From Nipponacmea schrenckii (lineage: Eukaryota > Mollusca > Gastropoda > Lottiidae): a stretch of DNA of 64,000 bases. The notes below the pieces were generated by a model. It searched no databases and had not been told where the DNA came from. It saw nothing but the letters and a program-made list of their open reading frames with translations. Below, piece by piece: positions 1 through 12,069 of the stretch. A program made the position numbers and the translations under genes. Location: contig JAUJPP010000007.1 in assembly GCA_030562195.1 (NCBI GenBank), positions 4,030,001 through 4,094,000 on the forward strand, given 5' to 3'. The number at the start of each line of letters is the position of its first letter. The stretch's first letter is position 1.

Positions 1-1343
1 CGACCGTTTTTAAGAAGCTGGACGGTGTCATTATATTTGCATTGTATTGGCCAGCGCCAGCACAAAATGTGGAGCTATTACTAATACCCATGTCGCTCAG
101 TTCGCGCCCCAAACATATCTAAATTTAAAAACAATTCAAAAATATTTAATTTAAGTTATTGTCTTCTTTGAATTTGAACCCGTGAACACTCTTAAGAAGG
201 TATAGTTCGTGACGAAATTTATTGTCATTCAGTAAGAGCCCTTTCAAACATCAAAAGGTTCCGCAAAATGTAGATCAATATGGTTGAATAATTCGATTCT
301 ATTCTATTGTGATGGTTGTTTAATATTGGCAAATTCAAAATTGCCTGGCAAGTTTTTAATGACGAAATCATATATATAAAGATTAATTAAGGAACCAAAG
401 TGTTAAGATGTAACTTCACCCCTTATAATGTACACAAATATCGACTTGATGCAGAATTATCCACGATGGGTCTACCCACTGATAGAGCTTAATTTCAAAA
501 ACCCAAAATTACGTTAAAATCTAACCATTGAAGAATATATATAAAAGGATAAATTTAAAAAATGGAACTAGGATATAGTTTTTACGTCGGTTGACGTAAC
601 TGACCCTGCCAGTTGGAAGTGCTTTTTATAAGGCAATTTCCAAATGTTCGTATTTTAACCCTATTTGTCCTATGTTTATTGAAAAAATTCATAACCAGAA
701 TAGAAATACTGTGGTATGTGCTCACTTTTAGTATTCTAAGGGATATAACCAATGTTTTATAAGAAAGTCAGACAACAGAAAAATGGATTCTAATTTCGTT
801 CATAAAATCTACGAAATTTTAAAAACAATTCAAAAAAGCTAACTGTTTATTAAATCATATTGCTTATGTCATTTTATATATGCTTACAGTTCTTGTTCAA
901 AAAACTGTTTTGACATTGAAAAATTTTAATTAAATAAAATATGGCTGACTGAATATAAAATTTGAAAACTTAAAATCAGTTACTGTAAAATATACACTGT
1001 TATTAAACAAATTCACCTTGACCTTATTGTTTACAGTTATTATCCTTGGAAGTTTTCTGTTATGCAAAATTAGTAACATGTTGGTACATTTTCATCATAG
1101 ACTTGGTTTATAACACTATGAGCATAAATACTGCAACAACAACCAGACACAAACATCACTTACAGGCTCGATAAATAACATAATCAAACATGTGTCATAA
1201 ATATTTCCTCTAAAAAGCAACAGTCAGACTCGCCATTTGTTTTGACATCACAACAGTAGCTCATAAGAGCTTATATTTAATATAATAAATAATCAAAAAA
1301 TATCACAGTTGAAAAGGATGGATCACTTAGTTATATAGATCAA
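1..1343. other. 3' flank of CFAP99; no gene seen
   Basis: AT-rich, with stops in all frames. It should hold the CFAP99 3' UTR on the minus strand. A minus-strand AATAAA would appear as tttatt, and such hexamers occur near 845-850 and 675-680, but I cannot say which is used. I see no exon of a neighbouring gene. Confidence 0.5.
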
Positions 1344-1481
1344 TCAGGACATCAGAGCTATTTTGTTACTAGCTACCAGTTTTTGTGCAGATGAGCTCTG
1401 AGATATGCCCTGTGTGGAAAACAATGCTGTTTTTTCTCTTCTCCTTTCTAATTCAGCCCAGCGACTCTCTTCTAATTCTCT
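1344..1481 (-). CDS. CFAP99: CFAP99 exon 18 (terminal coding exon)
   Basis: Acceptor 'tttcag'. It encodes RELEESRWAELERRREKTAL and a Ser-rich tail ending IALMS, then TGA at 1346-1344. The EESRW.ELER phrase fits the family C-terminus. Confidence 0.86.
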   Translation of the reverse strand, partial: RELEESRWAELERRREKTALFSTQGISQSSSAQKLVASNKIALMS

Positions 1482-4400
1482 CTGAAACACAGAATGTCAT
1501 TATCAAATATTATTTGGTACAAACTCTAAGTAGTCATAAATTTCATTTAGATGTTTGAAAACTACATAGGTGTTTTAGTGGACCAGATGTACTTATCCTA
1601 ACATAGAAAAGTTTATTTAATTATAGCTAAAATAGGAGAGGGCATGTTCATACTCTCAGAGCTTCTTATGCCACACTGGATACTCTTATGGGGTTTCCTT
1701 TTCAAACAGTCCACCAAACCAATATTATTTTAATTTGGTATTTTGCTTTGATCTCACACAATAAGAAAATTAATTGTGCACAAGGTTAATATTTTCATAA
1801 TCATAGTATTTCTTGCTTCGTCTTATAAATTGGTGTGACATAAAAACCAAAAAATACAGTTTAAATTCGGTACCTTTTGTTTGATGAGTGTTTTAGTTCT
1901 ACTAGCAGACCCAGGTGTAGCTCTGATTTTACTATAACCTTTTTCTCTTTGTCTCTCAGCTTTCTTTTCTTCTAGTTTCTTCTGTAACTCTGTTAGTTTC
2001 TCATCTTTAATCTCCAATCTCGGATTTTTGTTTTTCTTTTTATCCTCTAACCTATAAGCAGGTAATATAATTCGTGCTTAGATCCATCATTATATGTACT
2101 GAGTTTGAAATAAGCCTTTACATAACTGGAATGGGGCTACTGCTCATGTTCTCATCCCACCAAATTTAGGATAATATACATACAGTTTTAAATCTTGTTT
2201 CTGTTTCTCAGTCACTTATTAAAGAGACAAAAATCTAGTGCTCTTTGAGAAGGAACATGATTTTTTCAATGATTTGTGCTGCAAGTTCACTGTGATCATA
2301 TGTTTTAAAATAACAAAATGAAATTGTACAATACACAAATAAATACATGGTCTCAGGAACATTTGTTTGAATGATGCTCTTAACTTTAAATAATGACTTA
2401 AAGTTACTAATCAATATAATAGATAAAGTGAATAGATATACCTTTCTGCAGCAGATCTTGTTTGTTGTGTTCTATGTTTAGAAATTGTTTCTAAAGTATC
2501 TAATAATAATTGATCTTTAGCCTAAAATGCAAACAATAGACACCAGGTTGTTATGTGAAACTTATACCAGAAGTTTAATTACACATCACTTTTTTCTATT
2601 GAATGGATTAGAGAACAAAGCATATGGAAATGACAGAGAAGGGATGATACTATTGTACAGCTTGTAGCACACATCATCTTTGTTCATACACCCTGCCAAT
2701 CAGTTAAAATCCTTGTTCATGACAATCCTAAATATCAGTCTAATGTGGTACCTGTTTACTAGCTAGAATTTCATCTCTCTTCTTTTCTTCTTCTTCTTCA
2801 TTAGCTGTTCTTAAAATTGATAATCTTTCTTTCAACTACAACATAAAATAATCAGAATTTCTTTTCAAAAACTATACATTTTAGTCCAATATCATTGTTC
2901 TGTCATTTTTTCAGGGTAATATCTTGTCAGAACTCACTACAAAAGGGTAGGCCTATATATTGCAACCTTTATAGTCCATCTTGTTACAGATTGTCATTTA
3001 GTGAACAAGGACAATGCTTAACTTAGTATTAATACATTTTCTAGCAATGGTTGGTTGGTTTAAAAAAAAGTTCATTCTATCCTATTCATTTGCCAAAATT
3101 GCTGATTTTTGTAATTGTTCTTAGGAAAATGTTTCTGAAAATCAAATATTGTCATGATTCTTTGAACCATGTCTAACTAAAACCTAAACACATAACTTAC
3201 TTTATGTTTTTGACTGACTATAGTTGACAATATATAAGACTTTTATTACAGTCATAATTAGAGCAATTCTCACCTCAACAATAGACATTTCACTGAGTAA
3301 ACCCATACCAGCTGTGGATGTTAGATCGACAAACTTAAATCTTATAACAGGGGCAGCTTCCATAGCTCTAATCTGAGCTATTAACTCCATCTTCTTTCTC
3401 ATATCTTCTTCAGCCTTAAATCAACAAGTTATCAGTTTTATCTTGGTTAGTTTCAGAGGAACACAAAAACTACAAACTGTACAACAAATTGTTGTTAAAA
3501 CAGAGATTTGTAAGCAAAAAAGTTCAGAATCTTTATATGCATCTCCTGGCATTGACTGTATCATTCTAATACACTCCTGGGTAAACAAGACTATTTATGA
3601 CGTATTCACAGACAGCGAACTTACTCATTATAAACAAACTTTAACCGTATAAAGTTTTAAAAGATCTTGTATTAAATCTTATAGATTAATTATTTCTAAA
3701 TATTCTCACCTTTTCTAAAGCTTGTCTCATCAGCTCTTTACTTTCTTCATTTACTTCTTGCACTGAAATATCCAGTAATTTAATATTTAGTTATTTCAAT
3801 AATCAAAAATACACTCATTTCCAGACTTTTAATTTGAAAGTAATTTATGCTTCCGGTGCTTAGACAAAAATAATAAAATCTATCAAAAAAATCACCCAAT
3901 TATTGAAAGAGGATTATCAGAATAAGTAAGTAATGACCAACATGGTAGGCTCTACATTACAATGACAAAATACTTTCCACAATAATACATAAATGAAACA
4001 AAATGAATGGAGTTTTAAGTCCTTTTCTTCTTGACCTCTGCAATAATACAACAGAGTGGTCTACAAGACATTCTCCAATGAAAATGATAACAATCTGCAG
4101 GATAAAAGAGCCAGTATTTTATGCCTAAATTGTTTAGAAATCGAAATGAGTGTCTGCACGAAGGTAAGAAATTAAAATGATTATTTGAACAATGTAATGG
4201 ATACATAGCAAACTTTTGAAATAAATCTATATGATTTTAACTGGAGAAACAGAAATAATAATGTTACCTATAGATTGCTTATATTCCTGTAATTTTCTCT
4301 GTACTTGTTTTATATTCTTATGACCTTGCATTGTTTGTTCTACCAAAGTCCTGAAATCATAAATAACGTAATAGATGATGAGAAACAAAAAAACTATCTC

Positions 4401-7400
4401 AAGACTTTTATTAAAGTTGCCTTAATATTGAGTATGTACTGCTCTTAGAGAATTCAATTGTCAGGAATTGAAATTGTGAAAACTTAGTGTTATATGGGAG
4501 ATAACTCTGTTTTGGTTGAAGACAAAATCTTCACAATTAAAAATGTTCACCTCATTTGTTGTTCTTCTTTAAATCTTTTCTCTAAGTATTCCTGCATTAT
4601 TTGTTGCGTCTAAAACAAAGAAATAGTCAATGTTAATTTTAGGCCAATGAGCAATAACATATTGTCAGCCTGAATTATTTGTTTATCATGTAAATATCCA
4701 GAAGCAATTAGTTTCTTACAAATTGATTTATTCTTGCACATATATCCATATTCTCTCCTAGTGACCAGTGTTTCTATAGGAGAGGTCCTTAAAACATCTA
4801 TTACCAGGTATTGGTAATGTCAAAACAAGTGCTGTGATGTTACCCTCTCACCCTCTTATAGTATCTTATATATTTGCAGTCTTTAATTAATTTCATTATG
4901 CGCTCCAAAATTTCTATACAATAGTTAGGTTGTTAGATGACAATGATAATTTTACCTCCTCCTTCATTTCTTGAACTCTTTGTTGATTTTCTTTCGCCAG
5001 ATTTTGCCGGGCTAAAATAGCTTCTTCGTAACTTAATTTTCCTTCTAGCCTTCTTCTTTCTATTTCTGATAACTGTACTTCATAATCTCTTTGCCTCATC
5101 TCTGCTTGCCATTTTAAAAATGGTGTTGTATCTTTTGCACCAGCCTCTAAGTTTTCTAATCTGAAGGGTATTACAACAATGCATTAGACAAATTGTAAAA
5201 AATCCTGATATGTCAAATTAACCGACATAATAAACATTCATTCAATGAATGGAATGTATTTCCACTTTATATTTTTATAACTGTACACTGTATGAAGTGT
5301 GTTATAAAGAAGGGTTATAAAGGTGTAAGCCTGTTCCCTAATACCTTCAATTTATAAATAAAATATTGTTTATATCTATGTTTTCAAATATTAATTTTTA
5401 CCTCTTTTCAATGTGTAATGCGATTAACAGGAAATTGAAACTTTGTTTAAATTATTATAATTATGTTCCTTAATATGTATCATGTGTTTTAGTAAGTTTG
5501 TATAATTTTTCTTTTGGTCGAACTTGCATTACATAATTCCAACATGGTAAAAGAATTGTCCTATACAATGAATCAATGTCTGATGCCACTCCTGTGCCTG
5601 CCAACTATTAAAGAGTTGTGGATGTTAATTTCAGTATTTCATAGATTCAGACTATTAGAAATAGGTAGCAAGAACATATGTACCACAATTCGGGTGGTCA
5701 TATATAAAGGACTGGTGAGGACTTACTTTTTAATGACCTCGTCTTCACGTTTTTGATATAACAGACCTTCTCTTAATATACTGGCAGTATTCAACTTGAC
5801 AGCCTTCTCTTTTGTCTAAAATAACAGAACTTTAACATAAACTGAAAAGTAACCTTATTTAAACTAAACAATCAAACTGTAAGTAATATAGATTGTATTA
5901 TATTTAATATGGATTTGTGATGGTGAACACAAAAGTTGGCCTTAGGGCAATAGCTGTGAAAATTTGATTTCATCTTCAAACAAGGATTTTATCTGTTCTA
6001 AAAATAATCTGGACATCTTTCAAAAATAAATCAAAGTCTTAAAAAAAGACTATACAAAGACATGAAGTCAACAAACATACATGTATAGAAGCATGTTGAC
6101 AGAAGTCATAAATAAGAGGTTTATAACATCAAATGCACCATAAAAAATAGAAGTGTCTATTTATCAAAACAGCAATTAGGTTAACAGAAACCATTAAATG
6201 ACAAAGAAAAAAATCATATAAAGGTTAAACAAAAGGCAAAATATGTCAGTATATATTTTTTTTTGCTTCTTTTTCGATGCACATTGACATAAAACAAATT
6301 CTGAGTAAAATATATTCAAAGGGACCATCTTAATTTCTTATTTTTTATGATACATGCCTCTTTTTTGTTTTGTTATTATTTCCGTTAAATTATTAGTGGT
6401 CATCACTAAAACACTTCAATTGATGTTTACACCACAAGAAATGTTATTAGTCCAATAATGATGAATACACAAAACTTTAGTAGTTTTTAAAACATTTTCA
6501 TGTTCATCAAATTAACAAGTTCAATGACATTAGTTTTAGCTGACTTGGTACCTTTGGAATCACATTAAAATAGAAATGTAAAGAATTGAAAAAATTTACT
6601 TACAAAGGAAGGTGTTTTGCTAGCTTTATGTTTATCAAAATCCAGCTTAGCATCTTCTTTTGCCATGATGTTAGACAATATTTCTTTAGTTTTCTCAGAC
6701 TTTTCTGTATTGGCACAGGCAAACTGTTTTCTTGATGCTTCTATAAGATGCTCCTAAAAGCATGAAAATATTGTCAAGAGATATTTATGGTAAAAACTTG
6801 CTGATAATATTTGTTAAAAAAATATATATATTTATATATCAAACATTTTGCTACTTTATCTATGCATTACCTACTGCCACAGAAGGAAAGAAATTGGAAA
6901 TGTGAGGAAACTTATTGGGTATATATGTAGATTATATATTTATATGTGAATTAACCAAAGCAATAACTGAATGAGCAACTGAATAACAGTGTCTGTAGTC
7001 TTTATCTTATAGATAATATCAATGTTATGGCTTACCTCAGCTATTCTTCTATTAACTTCTTTAGCTTCATTCAATCTGTCTATTTCTGTAGGTGTTCGAA
7101 ATATATGTTTAGGTACTGGTTTATAGGGAGATAATTTGGGAATCTGAATAAAACAAATCATTGTTATGAGTTAAAAAATATTTTCTAAACCTATGAACCA
7201 TATCAGCTTGTAAAGTTCAAGTACAGCTACTGTTACTTTAAAAGCTAGAACTTGTATTGCAATTTTCCACAGATCCCATTATCTTACAGACCTGTGGATA
7301 AGGGATAAACATGAACCTATCTACTAAAACAACTTTCAAGTAATACTATATTTGAAGATTTTAAAAGAATGTATTTCTTGATAAATCAATTGTCATTAAA

Positions 7401-10400
7401 ACTAAATATGTAGATTGTATAGATAGGTAATCCAGTATATTGTCAGTGTGAATTGTCAATTGAAACTTTCTCTAAATTATCTTTCTAGTTTAATATTAAA
7501 ATGTCACATTTCTTAATGTCATACGACCTGTTTTCTTTATATGACAATAACCTGTACAAGTTAAGAGATGTATTGTAACATAAAGTACATAATAGATCTA
7601 ATATTCTAAGATGCCTTCCTTTTTCTTAGCTTCAACTCAGACTCGAGTGGACAACTTTTGACAATCAAACTTTTGCAAGCACTGGCTGTGGTTCCCAGAA
7701 ATTATTCTTGTCTTGCCTTCAAATTATAAAGCCAGGGTTGTTTATTTATGATCTTGCTATTTGGGCATTCTTAACCATCTGTAATGTCATATCACAAAAA
7801 CGAAATTGGCCTATTTTCTATAAGAGTGCAGAAAAGAATGAATGTCAGTTTACTTTCAGATTTAATTGTCACAAAGAGGGCTCCTAAATTCTTGATTCTG
7901 ATTTTACAAAATATCTTACATCTCATATTTCTGAGGACAAGAAAATAACACAAACCCTTTTATCAAATGAAAACAAGATTCAAATACTTAAAGAATTTTA
8001 CAATTCAAATATTCCTTAAGTATATGAAGTACAGGAATTATCAAAATCTAAACTAGGTTACAAATAAATATGAAATGAAATGTGTCATCCCTGCTCCAAA
8101 TTGGGCTAATGACAATATACAACTCTTTACAGTGTGCAATGCCAGAAGCTTGTCCTTGTTAGCCTCAGCGATAAGCAGAGAAATAAATTAAACATCGCAA
8201 ATCTCAAACATGCCAAAATAAAACCTCAAAGCTGGCTCCATATTTTAGGGAGTCAAACGAATTGAAAGTGTTAAGACAAAATTCATGATAGTTTTAACGA
8301 TAGTAACTACATTGTATCAGTCAAAAACAAAGCTTTGTTGAATTGTTGAGGTGAGAATTTATAACAACAAGGTAGATCTATAGCATGTTTTAACTGATAA
8401 TTTTAACTTCTGAATGTCAACAAAATTCCTGACATATTTTTATAAATACTGTCCTTGTTTTAGTGTGACAACACAATGTTATGACACTTTCATTTTCATT
8501 AGAGATTGTCTTGAGACATTTTACACCAACATCACAGACCTCAATTCTAAGTTTCTTGGTTCTCAATTTGACTAGAGAGGCATTTAAACACATTTAATAA
8601 CTTCATAGTTTTATCATAATTTCAAAGCATTGTTTTCAATTTGCAATGAAAGAACCATAACAATGATGTCAGTTGCTTGGTAACACTGATAGTCTAATTG
8701 TGTTGGTATGATCATAATAGTATAACAATACTTACTGCATCTGGTACTGGTATTATTCTAGCTCTAGGTTGAGTAATATTGAATGGTTTGATTTCTGAAA
8801 TCAATAACATGTGTATCATTAATATATTTTTACATAGTCTTAAGAGGATCACTCATTACAAGTCAACAAGATTAAAATCAAACTAAGTTCCACACAAACT
8901 TTAATAGCAATCTGATCATATAATGATCTATCATTATCAGAAACCAATTCTAATGTATCCAAAGTTCATCTCACATTCGCCATGTACTATTTGTCTCAAA
9001 ATCTGTTCACTGGATAAATTTAGGACAAAATCCATTTTATAATATAGAATCGCACTGCATACTTCACAGTAATTTACTATACCTGTATTTTTGGTCGTTG
9101 ATTTTTTAGGTTTAACTTTATTTTCAATTCTGTCTCTCATCTGGGTTAATATATCAGTTAATTCAGGGTGCCACCTGTTGGCATAATAACATTTTTTATC
9201 AAATAGCAAAGAAATGAAAATATAACATCAATATAATATATAACATAATATCATTATATACATGTATAACGATAATTATTACCAGTACCATAATGTTTGC
9301 AGAATATTCTGAAAAATTAAGTCATAAAGATTTTTATACTTGATAAATCTGTTTATCAGTACATTCAAATTGAGATCCATCTAGAAATATCAACTTCTAA
9401 CTATCAGATATAGATATTCTAATGTAGTAATAATAATGTTTAAATATCTGTGTTGATGAAAAAAGAACCTCAATTTTGCTGAGTTAATTTTGGCCTGATT
9501 AATTAACTTTAAGGGATGAGATCACTATAGCAACCAATCTAGTCAGCATCAACAAAAGGAAAAGATGTTTATAAATCCAAAGGTAATCGGAGTAAAGACA
9601 TAGATTATAGTTTATCTGGAATATTTAACTCAATTATGATGGTAAAAGCAGCTTACCTTAATAAGGGAGAGAGTAATATAGTTTGGACAAAACTGTGTTC
9701 ATATAATTTACACCAAGAATCTTTTATCCATGTTAATAAATTCCTTTCATCAGAAAAAAATTTAAAAACTGCAAATAAAATGTTTAATATATAGATATTG
9801 AAATTTGTCATCTCTAAAACATATTGTAGTAGAAAACAAAATTTGCTCAGATTATAATACCTGTATTTTGTTCATTACTTGCTACTGTTATCTAAATGCT
9901 ACACACTGCTTATTTTATACAAGTACCTGTTTTATAATTCAAGGAATGGATGTGGATATAAAACTTGTTCATACCTTAAAAACTCGGTTGATATCTTGTG
10001 AATAAATAAATCTTCTAAATTGCGAGATTCCTAATTCGTCTAATCTAAACAAAATCAAATAACATAATACTGAAAGAAAAAGAAATATAATTAAAACTTC
10101 AAAACATTGTCCAAAGGAAATGCATAAAAAAAAGCAAGTTAGAGTCTGCCAAATGTTCAAACAATAAATCAACCACGCTTCCTGGTCTGGATAGAAATCT
10201 GTAATTTTCATGATGTCATCAGTTGGCATGAGGTTTAATGCAGAACCAGTTGATAGACAGGCTTAGAAAATGTTGAACAACATGCTCTATAACTTATTTA
10301 TGTTTTCAAACATATGTCAAGCCCTAAAGTCAAAAACCAGATTATGTCATTGTAGCTTGAACACAATTTGTCAATTTGTCCTTCATTCCCTGTCTATAAT

Positions 10401-11311
10401 TATCAACGAAATCATAGACATTCTCTATGTTATTAACTATTTTTCTTTCAAATTATATATATAATATTATATGTATATATGTTAGAAATATCTAACCCTG
10501 GAAATCTTATACTGGGTACCTATAAATATTTAAGATATATCTTGTTGATAGCTTGCATACACAAAAGTCACAATATATATATCAACAATGAAAACTACAA
10601 ATATCATACCTGAATATAAACTGCGTTCAGATTTTAAAGCTATTTTGCCATCTTTAATATAGAAACCATTAACTACGGTATCTAAAACAGATATATATCT
10701 GTTACAACCAGTAAATACTTCTATTATAAATGCCTTTATATCTTCTTCATATATCTACAACAAACCAATATAACACTATATATTTACCTAAGCTTATAGA
10801 ACTCATCATAGTTTTGTCTTGATTTTGAAAATAATTTATATATTAGCTTTAGACTTAGAATCCATGCCCACAATCTTTTTTCAATTTCAATATACTAAAA
10901 CGTTATTCTACCTAGATTTGTTGAGCTGAAAGTTAGAAAAATGTTTCTATTCTTCGCTATTTTCAAAGAGAAAGATAATTCCAAAAAGAATTCAGATCAC
11001 AAAGGACTAGATGAAAGTTACTGTGATATTTATTCAGCAACAGACAAAATTAGATAAATATTTATTGGATTTATGTCTGACAATTCATAATAATAAAAAT
11101 AAATTACACGGGACATTGCTTGAAGCAGATGTTTTGAGGATTGACTGTGTTGGTTACTGTGTTGGAATAATTAATCTAAAGCTTTTTACCTGATTAATGG
11201 TAAAATACTGTTCAATATGTTCTTCTACTGAGATCATACCACTATCATAACTATCTACTATACACATACAGTGCTGTAGAATCTGATTGTGATTTAAAGA
11301 CATGCTGGCTT
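1344..11311 (-). CDS. CFAP99: CFAP99-like cilia- and flagella-associated protein, 18 exons (whole gene span)
   Basis: Eighteen minus-strand exons, all with GT-AG borders and matching phases (apart from a one-base break in exon 4), give a protein of about 661 residues. Residues 1-240 form a globular N-terminal part with family-typical phrases: a conserved F..EV..GC segment, FRLDELG, WIKDSW and SPLLRWHPEL. From about 243 on it is mostly charged coiled coil, with EIERRRLEGKLSYEEA at about 354-369 and KFVDLTSTAGMGLLSEMS at about 482-499. These phrases and their order match what I know of the CFAP99 family, ciliary axoneme-associated proteins whose biochemical role is poorly defined. Start: the ATG at 11303, eight bases after a splice acceptor, so an upstream untranslated exon is expected. 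The reading frame breaks in exon 4 (one T missing in a T7 run). The gene is head to head with the NDRG-like gene. Length is close to vertebrate members as I recall them. Identity is fairly sure; function is inferred from the family. Confidence 0.87.
1874..2051 (-). CDS. CFAP99: CFAP99 exon 17
   Basis: 178 nt, phase 2 to 0, acceptor 'ttatag', donor 'gtaccg'. Lys/Glu-rich: LTELQKKLEEKKAERQREKG and then a basic Ser/Thr tail (SASRTKTLIKQK). Confidence 0.86.
2442..2521 (-). CDS. CFAP99: CFAP99 exon 16
   Basis: 80 nt, phase 0 to 2, acceptor 'ttttag', donor 'gtatat'. It encodes AKDQLLLDTLETISKHRTQQ and then TRSAAE. Confidence 0.84.
2752..2835 (-). CDS. CFAP99: CFAP99 exon 15
   Basis: 84 nt, phase 0 to 0, acceptor 'ttgtag', donor 'gtacca'. 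It encodes LKERLSILRTANEEEEEKKR and then DEILASKQ, with an acidic-basic run. Confidence 0.84.
3274..3414 (-). CDS. CFAP99: CFAP99 exon 14
   Basis: 141 nt, phase 0 to 0, donor 'gtgaga'; the acceptor 'tttaag' is weaker than the others. It encodes ELIAQIRAMEA and KFVDLTSTAGMGLLSEMS, the most conserved C-terminal signature of the family. Confidence 0.9.
3710..3762 (-). CDS. CFAP99: CFAP99 exon 13
   Basis: 53 nt, phase 1 to 0, acceptor 'tttcag', donor 'gtgaga'. It encodes (V)QEVNEESKELMRQALEK, coiled coil. Confidence 0.83.
4268..4350 (-). CDS. CFAP99: CFAP99 exon 12
   Basis: 83 nt, phase 2 to 1, acceptor 'tttcag', donor 'gtaaca'. It encodes TLVEQTMQGHKNIKQVQRKL and then QEYKQSI, coiled coil. Confidence 0.83.
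4551..4609 (-). CDS. CFAP99: CFAP99 exon 11
   Basis: 59 nt, phase 0 to 2, acceptor 'ttttag', donor 'gtgaac'. It encodes TQQIMQEYLEKRFKEEQQM(R), coiled coil. Confidence 0.83.
4956..5160 (-). CDS. CFAP99: CFAP99 exon 10
   Basis: 205 nt, phase 2 to 0, acceptor 'cttcag', donor 'gtaaaa'. This is the longest coding exon. It encodes FLKWQAEMRQRD and the diagnostic EIERRRLEGKLSYEEAILAR block of the family, continuing as coiled coil. Confidence 0.9.
5727..5815 (-). CDS. CFAP99: CFAP99 exon 9
   Basis: 89 nt, phase 0 to 2, acceptor 'ttttag', donor 'gtaagt'. It encodes TKEKAVKLNTASILREGLLY and then QKREDEVIKK. Confidence 0.84.
6604..6753 (-). CDS. CFAP99: CFAP99 exon 8
   Basis: 150 nt, phase 0 to 0, acceptor 'ttttag', donor 'gtaagt'. 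It encodes 50 residues starting EHLIEASRKQF, rich in Lys/Glu and predicted helical. Confidence 0.84.
7036..7143 (-). CDS. CFAP99: CFAP99 exon 7
   Basis: 108 nt, phase 0 to 0. It encodes a Pro-rich start (IPKLSPYKPVPKHIF) and then a helical NEAKEVNRRIAE. Acceptor 'attcag', donor 'gtaagc'. Confidence 0.86.
8736..8794 (-). CDS. CFAP99: CFAP99 exon 6
   Basis: 59 nt, donor gtaagt. It encodes EIKPFNITQPRARIIPVPDA. The PFN.T.P.....PVP phrase is typical of the linker between the globular N-terminal part and the coiled coil. Confidence 0.86.
9083..9174 (-). CDS. CFAP99: CFAP99 exon 5
   Basis: 92 nt, acceptor 'caacag', donor 'gtatag'. It encodes (R)WHPELTDILTQMRDRIENKV and a lysine/threonine-rich tail. 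Enters phase 2 and leaves phase 1. Confidence 0.86.
9657..9768 (-). CDS. CFAP99: CFAP99 exon 4 (carries an apparent 1-nt deletion)
   Basis: Acceptor 'tttgcag' and donor 'gtaagc' are good. Read from the incoming phase 0 the frame runs FLNFF and then into a stop. Read one base shifted after the T7 run it gives SDERNLLTWIKDSW...ILLSPLLR, which continues perfectly into exon 5 (R|WHPEL). The exon is 112 nt where 113 would keep frame. The T7 run is A7 at 9754-9760 on the plus strand. It may be an assembly error, an allele or real damage. Confidence 0.78.
9975..10069 (-). CDS. CFAP99: CFAP99 exon 3
   Basis: 95 nt, acceptor tttcag, donor gtatga. It encodes LCYLILFRLDELGISQFRRF and ends in NRVFK at phase 0. 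The block is hydrophobic/helical and conserved in the family. Confidence 0.87.
10610..10754 (-). CDS. CFAP99: CFAP99 exon 2
   Basis: 145 nt, enters phase 0 and leaves phase 1, donor gtatga. It encodes IYEEDIKAFIIEVFTGCNRY and then a DTVVNGFYIKDGK stretch; this is one of the most family-characteristic N-terminal blocks. Confidence 0.88.
11190..11311 (-). CDS. CFAP99: CFAP99 exon 1 (first coding exon; CDS from 11303)
   Basis: The acceptor 'tttgtag' precedes 8 untranslated bases, then ATG at 11303. It encodes 38 residues beginning MSLNHNQILQH and ending HIEQYFTINQ, with donor gtaaaa at 11189 and exit phase 0. There is no stop between acceptor and ATG, so an upstream in-frame extension is not excluded. 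Confidence 0.8.
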
Positions 11312-12054
11312 CTACAAACATAAATTGTGCATAGAAAATATACAAAAAATAACTACTGATAAGCTTATATATTTTTACTATTCTACAAAGAAAAAATACA
11401 TGAATGTGCAATATATAATGTAAAATTGTCCTCAGGCAATGAAAAATTAAAAAACATATCATCAAAGCATCTCTAAACAAAACTGTACAAAATAGAACCA
11501 ATCAGTTGGTCATATTTGCAAAATAGTTTGAATTTGAAGAAAATGGTCTTCTATTTACTATATCTATTTTGCATTTTGACCTCAATTATAAATGTAATAA
11601 AATCAAGTTACACAAGTTCTTGCTATGTTGAGTGAAATATTCATATTAATACATATTACATGTTAACATGCAAAACAGACTTATTAATATCAAAATTCTG
11701 TCTTTTATTTCACTGATTCAAATTATGTCTATGTTTTTTTTTAAAACTATTTTTTCTTTCGCCTTATATTATTTTGAGAAAAAAAAAAACAAATGATATC
11801 TCTATTAGAATTTGTTGACCAATGAAATTAAAAATCAGTAAATGGCATCCAATCCAATATCAATTCAAATGAAATTGTAAAATTTGTCATCAACGTCAAT
11901 ACTAAGTCAGAACTCAGATAATAATATTATAGTATATCATATCAAACTTATCAAGTGATAGATAAATTATCAAATTCAGATATTTAATCATTCTTATATC
12001 AGATAACAGTGTGGCATAAAATTTGGAGGAAAGCAGTGACTAGAGAATATAACA
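11312..12054. promoter_or_regulatory. Candidate bidirectional promoter between CFAP99 and the NDRG-like gene
   Basis: The first coding exons of two divergent genes lie about 740 bp apart. CFAP99 exon 1 is preceded by a splice acceptor, so its true transcription start lies further up, inside or beyond this interval. That makes shared or overlapping control likely. I see no CpG-rich core, TATA box at a convincing distance or strong X-box here. The assignment rests on position only. Confidence 0.4.
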
Positions 12055-12069
12055 ATGTCTACTGGTGTG
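12055..12069 (+). CDS. NDRG-like: NDRG-like exon 1a (start of long isoform)
   Basis: ATG at 12055 encodes MSTGV and ends phase 0 at a strong donor (GTG|gtaaga). It joins in frame to 12750. The exon is tiny, so its support is the match of phase and donor to the next exon, plus its place at the head of the gene. Confidence 0.6.
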
